From the NCBI GenBank assembly GCA_026874595.1, contig CM049307.1, forward strand, positions 59,464,870 to 59,528,869: DNA of 64,000 nucleotides, written 5' to 3'. Numbering within the stretch: the stretch's first letter is position 1; each line of letters starts with the position of its first letter. A program made the translations under genes and the position numbers. This document shows, piece by piece, positions 21,691 to 31,208 of the stretch. The stretch is from Sipunculus nudus (taxonomy: Eukaryota > Annelida > Sipuncula > Golfingiida > Sipunculidae). A model generated the notes under the pieces. It was not told the DNA's origin and ran no database searches. It worked only from the letters and a program-made list of their open reading frames with translations.

Positions 21691-22647
21691 TATTTTTTAG
21701 CGAACCTGTGAGCTTATGCGATGGCGCAGCGTCGTCCGTCCGTCGTCAGCCGTCCGCCGTCCAGGGCTGGCTTTCCGCCGTCCATGGCTGTAAGTCAGAA
21801 ACTGTTGGAGCTAGCAGCTCCAAATTACATGTAAGAATTCGTCACATGTGAAACTTGGTGCCCTGGAGCTTATTATTGGGTATCTGCATTAATTTAGATT
21901 TTATAGAGAAAAAGCTTAAAAACCTTTAAAAATCTTCTTCTCCAGAACTGTCCAGCCAAATTGTCAAATATTTCACAGAAATGATCCCTGGAACAATCTC
22001 TCTCAAGTTCGTTCGAATGGTTCTAGTTCGGAGATTTTTGGCCGAGTTACAGGAGGTTGAACTTAGTCATCTGTCCAAAAAAACACATTAAAATTAAAAT
22101 CTCAGAAACGGCTAGAGCTATAATGACCAAATTTTATACCAATGTTTGTCACATATGTCATATCTGATTTTGAGGTATTGGTGGCGCCACCTACATTGAT
22201 GTGTTTTTTACAAGCGAAAATGTAATTTTAAACTCTTCTAGCTTATACACTGATTTATGATGAAACTGTTCAGCTGATTGGTTTAAACTTTACAAGAATT
22301 ATTCTATGGTAGGGTTCTGCCAGTTTTATAAGAATAGATTGGGTTAATACAGTTTTAAAAAAGAATTGTAGCCAATTGAAAAAGTCTTTCTTTATTTGCA
22401 AACAGATTTGACTTCATGCAGCCAAGTCAAGAGGTCACTCAGTACAAACAGGTGGGGTCCAGACATCACCATGGCAACTGACCTGGCTCGGAGGGGGGTG
22501 TCTAGACAATGTGTCTAGACGTCTAGACACAGCGTGTAGACTTCTGGACACAATGTTTAGATGCAGAATTCCCAGATTATTGGAACTATATCTTTCAACT
22601 TTTTGAAAAAACTTGGTTTGCATTTAAGCGAACCGGGTTTATCATCA

Positions 22648-25600
22648 GGTCACATGCGAACTGCTGCGCCTTCATTTTTGGTTGACCTCTGACCTTTCCT
22701 TGCTGCCCAGTGTCCATTTGTGCGTCTGTTTCCACATATAAACCCACATATCTCGGGAACCGTTTGACCGATCAGGCTAAAAATTTTGCACAAATGTAGT
22801 CCTTTGATAGCTTTAAAACATACACTAAAATGGTGGCGCCACCTGCAACCATTTTTGCACAGCGTCCATCTGTTCATCTGCCTTGGGATAATATTACTCA
22901 TATCTCCGCAGTGGTTTGACTTATCCACCTGAAATTTGGCAGGTTTATACATCCTGGACAGCTTTCTCGATTTATGACAGGTGGCGCCACCTACATTCAC
23001 ATTTACTCTGTAGACATCCAAGCTCATATCTCGGGAACCGTTTGACTGATTGGGTCAAAATTTTGCATGTGTATAGATCTTGCATAGCTCTTTATCATAG
23101 GCAAAACTGGTGGTGCCACCTGCAACCACTTATGCACAGCGTCCATCTGTTCATCTGCCTTTGGATAAAATCACTCATATCTCAGCAGTGGTTTGACTTA
23201 TCCACCTGAAATTTTGCAGTTTTATACATCCTGGACAGCTTTCTTGATTTTATGACAGGTGTCTCCACCTACATTCACATTTACTCTGCAGACAACCAAG
23301 CTCATATCTCGGGAACCGTTTGACCGATTAGGCCAAAATTTTGCATGTGTATAGATCTCACATAGCTCCTCATCATAGGCAAAACTGGTGGCGCCAACTG
23401 CAACCACTTATGCACAGCATCCATCTGTTCATCTGCCTTTGGATAATATCACTCAAATCTCAGCAGGGGTTTGACTTATCCACCTGAAATTTTGCAGGTT
23501 TATACATCCTGGACAGCTTTCTCGATTTATGACAGGTGGCGCCACCTACATTCACATTTACTTTGCAGACATCCAAGCTCATATCTCGGGATCCATTTAA
23601 CTGATTGGGCAGAAAGTTTGCATGTGTATAGATCTCACATAGCTCTTCATCATAGGCAAAACTGGTGGCGCCATCTGCAACCACTTATGCACAGCGTCCA
23701 TCTGTTCATCTGCCTTAGGTTAAAATCACTCATATCTCAGCAGTGGTTTGACTTATCCACCTGAAATTCTGCAGGTTTATACATCATGGACAGGTTTCTC
23801 GATTTTATGACAGGTGGCGCCACCTACATTCACATTTACTTTGCAGACATCCAAGCTCATATCTCGGGAACCGTTTGACCGATTGGGCCAAAAGTTTGCA
23901 TGTGTATAGATCTCACATAGCTCTTCATCATAGGCAAAACTGGTGGTGCCACCTGCAACCATTTATGCACAGCATCCATCTGTTCATCTGCCTTTGGATA
24001 ATATCACTCATATCTCAGCAGGGGTTTGACTTATCCACCTGAAATTTTGCAGGTTTATACATCCTGGACAGCTTTCTCGATTTATGACAGGTGGCGCCAC
24101 CTACATTCACATTTACTTTGCAGACATCCATGCTCATATCTCGGGATCCATTTAACTGATTGGGCAGAAAGTTTGCATGTGTATAGATCTCACATAGCTC
24201 TTCATCATAGGCAAAACTGGTGGCGCCATCTGCAACCACTTATGCACAGCGTCCATCTGTTCATCTGCCTTAGGTTAAAATCACTCATATCTCAGCAGTG
24301 GTTTGACTTATCCACCTGAAATTCTGCAGGTTTATACATCATGGACAGGTTTCTCGATTTTATGACAGGTGGCGCCACCTACATTCACATTTACTTTGCA
24401 GACATCCAAGCTCATATCTCGGGAACCGTTTGACCGATTGGGCCAAAAGTTTGCATGTGTATAGATCTCACATAGCTCTTCATCATAGGCAAAACTGGTG
24501 GTGCTACCTGCAACCATTTATGCTAAGCATCCATCTGTTCATCTGCCTTTGGATAATATCACTCATATCTCAGCAGGGGTTTGACTTATCCACCTGAAAT
24601 TTTGCAGGTTTATACATCCTGGACAGCTTTCTCGATTTATGACAGGTGGCGCCACCTACATTCACATTTACTTTGCAGACATCCATGCTCATATCTCGGG
24701 ATCCATTTAACTGATTGGGCAGAAAGTTTGCATGTGTATAGATCTCACATAGCTCTTCATCATAGGCAAAACTGGTGGCGCCATCTGCAACCACTTATGC
24801 ACAGCGTCCATCTGTTCATCTGCCTTAGGTTAAAATCACTCATATCTCAGCAGTGGTTTGACTTATCCACCTGAAATTCTGCAGGTTTATACATCATGGA
24901 CAGGTTTCTCGATTTTATGACAGGTGGCGCCACCTACATTCACATTTACTTTGCAGACATCCAAGCTCATATCTCGGGAACCGTTTGACCGATTGGGCCA
25001 AAAGTTTGCATGTGTATAGATCTCACATAGCTCTTCATCATAGGCAAAACTGGTGGTGCCACCTGCAACCATTTATGCACAGCATCCATCTGTTCATCTG
25101 CCTTTGGATAATATCACTCATATCTCAGCAGGGGTTTGACTTATCCACCTGAAATTTTGCAGGTTTATACATCCTGGACAGCTTTCTCGATTTATGACAG
25201 GTGGCGCCACCTACATTCACATTTACTTTGCAGACATCCATGCTCATATCTCGGGATCCATTTAACTGATTGGGCAGAAAGTTTGCATGTGTATAGATCT
25301 CACATAGCTCTTCATCATAGGCAAAACTGGTGGCGCCATCTGCAACCACTTATGCACAGCGTCCATCTGTTCATCTGCCTTAGTTTAAAATCACTCATAT
25401 CTCAGCAGTGGTTTGACTTATCCACCTGAAATTTTGCAGGTTTATACATCATGGACAGGTTTCTCGATTTTATGACAGGTGGCGCCACCTACATTCACAT
25501 TTACTTTGCAGACATCCAAGCTCATATCTCGGGAACCGTTTGACCGATTGGGCCAAAAGTTTGCACGTGTATAGATCTCACATAGCTCTTCATCATAGGC

Positions 25601-26190
25601 AAAACTGGTGGTGCCACCTGCAACCATTTATGCACAGCATCCATCTGTTCATCTGCCTTTGGTTAAAATCACACATATCTCAACAAAGGTTTGACTTATC
25701 CACCTGAAATTTTGCAGGTATTTTACATCCTTAACAGCTTTCTCGATTTTATGACAGGTGTCTCCACCTACATTCACATTTACTCTGCAGACATCCAAGC
25801 TCATATCTTGCGAACCCTTTTCACCGATTAGGCCAAAATTTTGCATGTGTATAGATCTCGCATAGCTTTTCGTTATAGGCAAAACTTGTGGCGCCACCTG
25901 CAACCACTTATGCACAGCATCCATCTGTTGATCTGCCTTGGGATAAAATCACTCATATCTCGGCAGTGGTTTGACTTATCCACCTGAAATTTTGCAGGTT
26001 TATACATCCTGGACAATTTTCTCGATTTTATGACAGGTGGCACCACCTACATTCACGTTTAAGCTGCAAACATCCATGCTAATATGCAACACACCACGCT
26101 CTATTCCCCTTGCCACTTAATCCATGCCTCACTTCACCCGTCCCACTCTGATTTCTGCGGATACACATAGTGGCTTGTCGACTACCCATT
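22648..26190. repeat. Satellite-like array of ~278-bp monomers with GGTGGCGCCACC palindromes
   Basis: Twelve copies of the GGTGGCGCCACCTACATTCA landmark (or variants) occur near 22980, 23256, 23534, 23813, 24089, 24368, 24644, 24923, 25199, 25478, 25757 and 26036. Each ~278-bp monomer consists of two related ~139-bp halves. One half reads CTCGGGAACCGTTTGACCGA...GGCGCCACCTGCAACCA. The other reads CTCAGCAGTGGTTTGACTTA...GGCGCCACCTACATTCA. Edge monomers are more diverged than central ones. Confidence 0.92.
23405..25625. repeat. Higher-order repeat, exact 555-bp period, four copies
   Basis: Equivalent positions recur at exactly 555-bp steps (for example 23460, 24015, 24570, 25125, and 23777, 24332, 24887, 25442) with only occasional substitutions. 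Each 555-bp unit is a dimer of two distinguishable monomers. Near identity points to recent amplification. Open frames of 61-97 codons repeated here on both strands are repeat shadows, not genes. Confidence 0.92.
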
Positions 26191-26489
26191 TTCTGGTTTT
26201 AAAATGTCCTAGTCCGAAACTTGCAGGTCAGAAACGTCCATTTTGCTGAAATCATAATGACTAAGGTAGATATGCAGGACTTAGGAGGATCAATTTTAAA
26301 TTTTAAAAATAAACCTCCATTCATACTCCTAAACTTTGCACAGGTTCGCATTAGGCCTGTAGGCCTTGTTTAAATAATATGTGTTTTGTCTCACGTTATT
26401 AACTCATTTTGGCTGAATACGAAAGTTGTTCAGCAAATCCATGCCGATACACGGGCTAAATATCTCCTGTTTACCGGTTTTGTATACGT

Positions 26490-26700
26490 TATTATGGTTC
26501 TGTGTGTGAGTAAACATAGTGCACCTTTGTCTTTTTACTATAACAAGGCCGCGTGACCAGAAGCAAGATCTGAGTCTAGCACACGCGACAATTATAAAAA
26601 AAAAAGAAACATGAAAGAAAAAACACCCAGGAAAGCTTGAAAAACATTGATTTGTGAAGTTTAATTTTACGCCCACCAGGAGGCGTTAGTGCTGTTTGTT
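26490..26700. repeat. Left arm of a short inverted repeat (partner 27150-27330)
   Basis: CGCGACAATTATAAAAAAAA, AAACATGAAAG and CAGGAAAGCTTGAAAA recur inverted as TTTTCAAGCTCCTCTGAG, CTTTCATGTTTCTTTTC and TTATAATTGTCGCATGTG. The spacer includes a (TA)n(TG)n tract. Confidence 0.6.
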
Positions 26701-26813
26701 TTGCCTTATTGATCGTGCCCAGGGCAAGTTTTTTTCCACTTGTATGACAGGAGAAAGCAAACGAAGTATTTATAGATACCGTAATAGTTTAAGAAGACTA
26801 AATTGTATATACT

Positions 26814-26815
<2 letters not shown>

Positions 26816-26865
<50 letters not shown>

Positions 26866-26866
26866 T

Positions 26867-26906
<40 letters not shown>
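26816..26906. repeat. (TA)n(TG)n compound microsatellite
   Basis: About 65 bp of TA, briefly interrupted by TACATT, running into about 24 bp of TG. Confidence 0.95.
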
Positions 26907-27329
26907 AAAAGACTGAAAGCCTTGGGATATAATACCAGCGCCGTGTTAGAATGGATCAGCCGGTGGATACTATTAATGTCATTAGTAATTCATGTAATGT
27001 CTATCAGAGGTTCTTGTTTGACAAGATAAAATATCCTGACATATGCAAGGGACACAATTAGTTATTGTTACTTGCGGGGATTCCCATGCTTATATGGCAA
27101 ATTTGAAATGGAAAAAAATTTAGAAACGAGACTAATCGTTCAGAAACGAGACAACACAGCGCTCACGCCACTTGGTGGTGGTACAGCATAAATTCACAAT
27201 TCAAGGGTTTTCAAGCTCCTCTGAGTGTTTCTCCTTTCATGTTTCTTTTCTTTTTTATAATTGTCGCATGTGCCCGACCAAGATCTTTCCTCTGTTCATC
27301 CGGCCTTCTTATGTAAACACTTAACAGAC

Positions 27330-28110
27330 ACTTATAGAGGTTCTGTAATACAGAGATGCCCATTAGGAGAGGTTCATGATTCATATATTATGAAACGAAG
27401 TGCTTGATCCCATAAGTTGAACTTCATGCCGTTTACAGAAGGGCGAGTTACACGTACATGTACCACATACAAGATCTTATACCAATCCGCAAATGAGACA
27501 AATCTGAGGTGTAGGTTTTACCATCACCACTGAGACAGTTCAGTTTAGAATATTAGAAACCTGCCCCACAAATATCCATTCTCAATTACTTAAAAGCAGG
27601 CTATTTGGGAGCTGTACCTCTTGTCCGAACCCTACTTTCTCCAAAAAGTAGTTTCAGTTTGGCAAAGACAAGATTTGTTTCTTATTAACATTATGACAGG
27701 CTCACTATTATAACATATACAGCTAACATTATTTAATGTCTAAAAATGAGTTCTGTATACGACTGTAAGACAACGATTTGCTGTATATTTCGCTTGCTTG
27801 ATATATTACAGAAACCTGGACACACAATAAAATTGTAAATCGAATAGCATTTAAATATATACTATAAATAAATAGATATACGCAAGTGTGTGTGTTAGTT
27901 TCAACGGTGGTCCAGCGATTTGCAAGGAAGTGGAGATGTTGTATATATAGTTAATGTGAAAACATATATTATTTAACATATACATATTGCTTATACATAT
28001 ATCTGTTGGCATGTTGTCTAGTCTATGAATCAGATCCGTAAGATTTATTATGTCGTACGTACGAGATAAAATGTCGTACGTACGAGATAATATGTCGTAC
28101 GTACGAGATA
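27330..28110. repeat. Right arm of the inverted duplication (partner 21041-21690)
   Basis: Reverse-complement match to 21041-21690, ending in three TCGTACGTACGA units at 28050-28109. The remaining DNA between 26910 and 27330 shows nothing beyond the short inverted repeat. Confidence 0.7.
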
Positions 28111-28137
28111 CAGCTAAGGTAGAGCAGATTAACAACG

Positions 28138-28512
28138 TTAAGCACGCTGGAGCATCGTGTTATAACTCGGAGTTTCACGCCGTTGCCGGTATCGGCAGAT
28201 CATCAGAAAACTGACGCTTGTTCGGGACCCAGATATAACTGTTACACTCTTTTTATATGGTTCGGTAGTTTTAGGTGTCGGCATTTCGAAATGAATACAC
28301 TTGGCCTGTTTAATGGGATTATCGACTTGTCGCTCTTGTGGTGCTGCATACTTTTCCCCCTCCATACAGAGGTTACATTGGTCCGAAGTGCGTTTCATTG
28401 TGTTGAAGCATTGGATTATTTCCCAGGTGGTCGAATATTGTAGCTGCTTTCTTTTAAGGGTCCAGATGTGCTTCGAAAGTTCTGTTTCTTTTTCGTAACG
28501 TTCAATGAGGTA
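28138..28512 (-). mobile_element. Penelope-like element, C-terminal GIY-YIG endonuclease fragment
   Basis: One minus-strand frame of about 120 codons ends at 28138. It reads RYEKETELSKHIWTLK, then a TTWEI segment, then DQCNLCMEGEKYA, then an Asn-Pro-rich tail and a Cys/His (KCIHFEM). The order TELSKHIW.LK, W.I, C.LC..EK is the C-terminal signature of the endonuclease in Penelope-like retroelements. Reverse transcriptase and the rest of the endonuclease are missing; the fragment is cut by a (TA)n tract at 28517. The last codons overlap a hammerhead-like motif. Confidence 0.75.
28155..28215 (-). ncRNA. Hammerhead-ribozyme-like motif at the 3' end of the Penelope-like fragment
   Basis: On the minus strand, CTGATGA (28206-28200) is followed by a stem II (GCCG/CGGC, plus C-G and a bulge) and GAAAC (28176-28172). 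Next is a 3-bp stem III (ACU/AGU around CCG) and a U at the expected cleavage site. Stem I (GUUUU/AUAAC) pairs with one mismatch. The pair at the base of stem II is U-U, not the usual G-C. Short-stem-III hammerheads are known in Penelope-like elements. Activity is not shown. Confidence 0.5.
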
Positions 28513-28516
28513 TTAA

Positions 28517-28552
28517 TATATATATATATATATAAATATATATATATATATG

Positions 28553-28596
<44 letters not shown>
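28517..28596. repeat. (TA)n microsatellite
   Basis: Interrupted alternating TA of about 80 bp. Confidence 0.93.
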
Positions 28597-28599
<3 letters not shown>

Positions 28600-28646
28600 C
28601 CCTACCTTGTAAAGTGCTCTTTGGCCTACAGACTAGGCCAGAGCGG

Positions 28647-28796
28647 TATAACACTGAAGAAAAACAACACTGTAAATACTTGGTTTTTCAAACCACGCCG
28701 TTGGCTTCATTCTAACCACATTCACCTGATGATCGGGTCGCATCCCGTGAAACAGACTGTTGTAAATTTACGGTGTTGTTTTTCTTCAGTGTTATA
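28647..28796 (+). mobile_element. 150-bp TIR element enclosing a hammerhead-like motif
   Basis: Termini TATAACACTGAAGAAAAACA and TGTTTTTCTTCAGTGTTATA-like sequence form 31-bp inverted repeats with one mismatch. Between them lies a CTGATGA...GAAAC core. There is no coding capacity. It could be a fragment of a Penelope-type terminal repeat or an independent retrozyme-like unit. Confidence 0.65.
28715..28772 (+). ncRNA. Second hammerhead-ribozyme-like motif
   Basis: CTGATGA (28726-28732) is followed by stem II CGGG/CCCG around a 6-nt loop and GAAAC (28749-28753). Next is a 3-bp stem III (ACA/UGU around GAC) and U at the cleavage position. Stem I pairs CAC.UUA with GU.AAU, with mismatches. It has the same unusual U-U at the base of stem II as the motif at 28155-28215, although its loop and stems differ in sequence. 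Confidence 0.5.
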
Positions 28797-29068
28797 TATA
28801 TAAATATATGTGTGTGTTTGTGTGTATTGCGGACTTGTGTTATATAAATGTATGCGTAGTTTGATGTATATGTGATCCCAAGAGATTACGGAAGAACAAA
28901 AATCCCGTGCTTGTAATACTCTATGTTCTCCATGAAATCATGTAATCTACACAAAAAGTTAAAGATAAGTTACAACGCTAAGTAGGGTATTGAGGCCCAT
29001 GGAATTAAAAGCATGCCGATCCTTACACAACAATCCTTCGGATATAAAGCTAAATGTGCTGGGGAGGA

Positions 29069-29082
29069 AGGGGGGGGGGGGG
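29069..29082. repeat. Poly-G tract
   Basis: A run of about 14 G interrupted at most once. Confidence 0.9.
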
Positions 29083-29209
29083 AATATAACCGACGATGTC
29101 AGTCTCATCCAACTTCACAATTTGTCTTCCTGGTTTTTCTGAATTTGTAGCTTTGTTTCGGCTCCTGGGGAGTAAACTGCCAAAAGCATTAATAGGAGGC
29201 ACTGGATGG

Positions 29210-29395
29210 TTATTCGTATATTTGCCTGCAGCCCATGGCCAGTAACCATTTACTCATTCGTCGAGAGAGCGTGCCCTTGTGGTAAAGACTTTGGCTGGGA
29301 ATCTTTGTGCAGACGGCGGTCAGAACGGGACGCGAACCCACAAATTTGCGTTTACAAGTTCAGAGCAATAACCACTACGCAACCACGCTCCATAC
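29210..29395 (-). mobile_element. tRNA-derived SINE
   Basis: On the minus strand an A-box (TTGCGTAGTGG, 29382-29372) and a B-box (GGGTTCGCGTCCC, 29339-29327) stand at tRNA-like spacing. They form a Pol III internal promoter. The acceptor-stem halves do not pair and the sequence runs on into a non-tRNA body, so this is a SINE head and not a tRNA gene. Confidence 0.6.
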
Positions 29396-29569
29396 TATAT
29401 AAACACTAAACCAGCAAAAACCATTAACCCCATATGGCCACATATACGCTACAAATACAACAAACTTTACAATGGACGATGCATGGATAATGTAAATAAT
29501 TATATCTAAGTGTGGTTGCACATGTGATCAAGAATAAATGGTTCCAATGTTATTAATAAATGAAGTGAC

Positions 29570-31208
29570 TGCAGGGTAATGATTTTTAAATCTTGTTGCC
29601 ATAAATCAACATTTATTATAACGTTTATCCCGAAATTGCGGTCCAAATTTGGAGATTTTATTATCACTGTCAACAGTTAACAAAATACTGTAATGGGCAG
29701 TTTTAACTGATGATTAGATATATACGTGTCCGTCGTCTAATAAACATGATAATAACATGATCAAGTAGATGATTTAGTCATTATAATGCAATTATGAACA
29801 CCCCTTGTTTTGAGTATTATAAGGTAAATGTTTATTAATAATGGCAATAAAATGGCAACCGAGTATATCCAAATTTTGATTATCATATTTTTAATTATAT
29901 GTAAATGTGATGCATATTAATTCTTTGGAATATAGAGAATGGGTTATAATTATATTTAACTTCCTTTAGACAGGCCACTTTTTCATGTGATTGTTTTGTC
30001 TGTAAATATAAAGAGGCTAATCTGAAACAACGTCTTAGTCATTGATAGGATAGTTTGACCTGAATATGATTATATGTTAAAATTAGACATTAAATTATGG
30101 TTTTTCGTTCAGGACCCCCCAGGTAGACTGATGAAGGGGGTCTGACATTGTAGCATTTCATTTCTGTACAATATATGTGATATGTAAGAGGAAATCTATG
30201 ACATATAAGAACGCGTGACCTGTCAATGTGGTCTTGTAGCTCTGATGTAACCATTTCCTTTTCATTATTTAGGAACCAATAATTCGTTTATCTGATACGT
30301 TTGCTGGTCCTATTGGTTATGTTTCGCAATTAAAGGGGATTCTCATTGAACGGTTCATAGATCTTGAAACCATGTATTGTTTAATAAGATGATTACCTCT
30401 AATTCATTTTTGTTAATCTTGCTGGTCGGCTATCATGAGAAACTTTAACAAGGAATGCATTAATTAATGATATAACGAGTTATGGATATAATTATAAACA
30501 TATCCAAAACTACCCTTCATATTGTTACCAAAAATTAACTGGAGGTAAACTGAAGAAACCGTTGTCTCATAAACGTATATGTGGGAAAGTGTATTGATTT
30601 AGTAATACAGTCAAACCTCTCTTGGAGGGCACCTCCCTACAGTGGGCACCTCTACAAAGTGGGCACCTTTAGGCAGTCCCATTTATTTCTTCTCTTTATT
30701 ATGTTTATAAGCAGATATTGTCAAAAAGTCAGCGATTGCATAGTTATAATTACAGGTTCTTTGCCACAAGGTTGGGAATGGGATACATGTATTTTAATCA
30801 GACTTATTTAATGACACTTAAGCGTGTGAACGTATACATACAAGTAAACAAAAATAAACTGAATAAAACCTTATGGAAATGTCTAAGAATAACGATATAC
30901 CAAAATCTTTATATTCATCACTCTGTCAGCAAAAAAGAAACTCAACTACTAACCTCCGAGTTATAAGCAGATTATTTGGCACCCGAATGCTAACCATGAT
31001 ATCCTAAACGTGTCAATATAATATATAAAAATATATATTATATAAAGAAATATATAACATATGACAAAAACAACATTTCCAGAAACCCCCATTGCTAACA
31101 CCAGTATGTTCATTAAAATTTATCACATGAGGCCGTAAATTATATCAGGCATTGTGTCCAATATGTTTGCAAAGAAACCTTTATTCTGTCGAACATATAT
31201 ATATCGAA
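29570..31208. repeat. TLR-A downstream flank, direct copy of 61190-62933
   Basis: Blocks such as ATAACGTTTATCCCGAAATT, GGAGATTTTATTATCACTG and CATTATAATGCAATTATGA recur in the same order and orientation in the flank of TLR-D. This marks a tandem segmental duplication about 31.7 kb apart. The flank otherwise holds no gene. Confidence 0.8.
30606..30685. mobile_element. Pogo/Tigger-type terminal fragment
   Basis: TA followed by CAGTCAAACCTCTCTTGGAG and two GGGCACCTC-type iterations is the classical terminus of pogo-family (Tc1/mariner superfamily) elements. No partner terminus was found nearby. It interrupts the TLR-A flank and has no counterpart in the TLR-D flank. Confidence 0.55.

Larger units (their letters stand above)
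21700..26349. mobile_element. GCGAACCTGTG-TIR element, long copy swollen by a satellite array
   Basis: The left terminus GCGAACCTGTGAGCTTATGC and the right terminus GCACAGGTTCGCATTAGGCC form an 11-bp perfect inverted repeat (GCGAACCTGTG / CACAGGTTCGC). The left 0.7 kb matches the other family copies (19551, 38530, 41550). The middle holds the 22648-26190 monomer array. No transposase-like frame was seen, so it is non-autonomous. The 41550-43482 copy has the same ends but only about one diverged monomer, so the extra length is array growth. Confidence 0.75.

Noticed and set aside
22650-25924. Many 60-125 codon open frames on both strands, repeated at 555-bp steps
   Set aside because: They arise from the satellite monomers in every copy, overlap on both strands and have no start context or protein family.
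29264-29395. A true tRNA gene
   Set aside because: A and B boxes are present but the acceptor stem cannot pair and the anticodon arm is poor. A SINE fits better.
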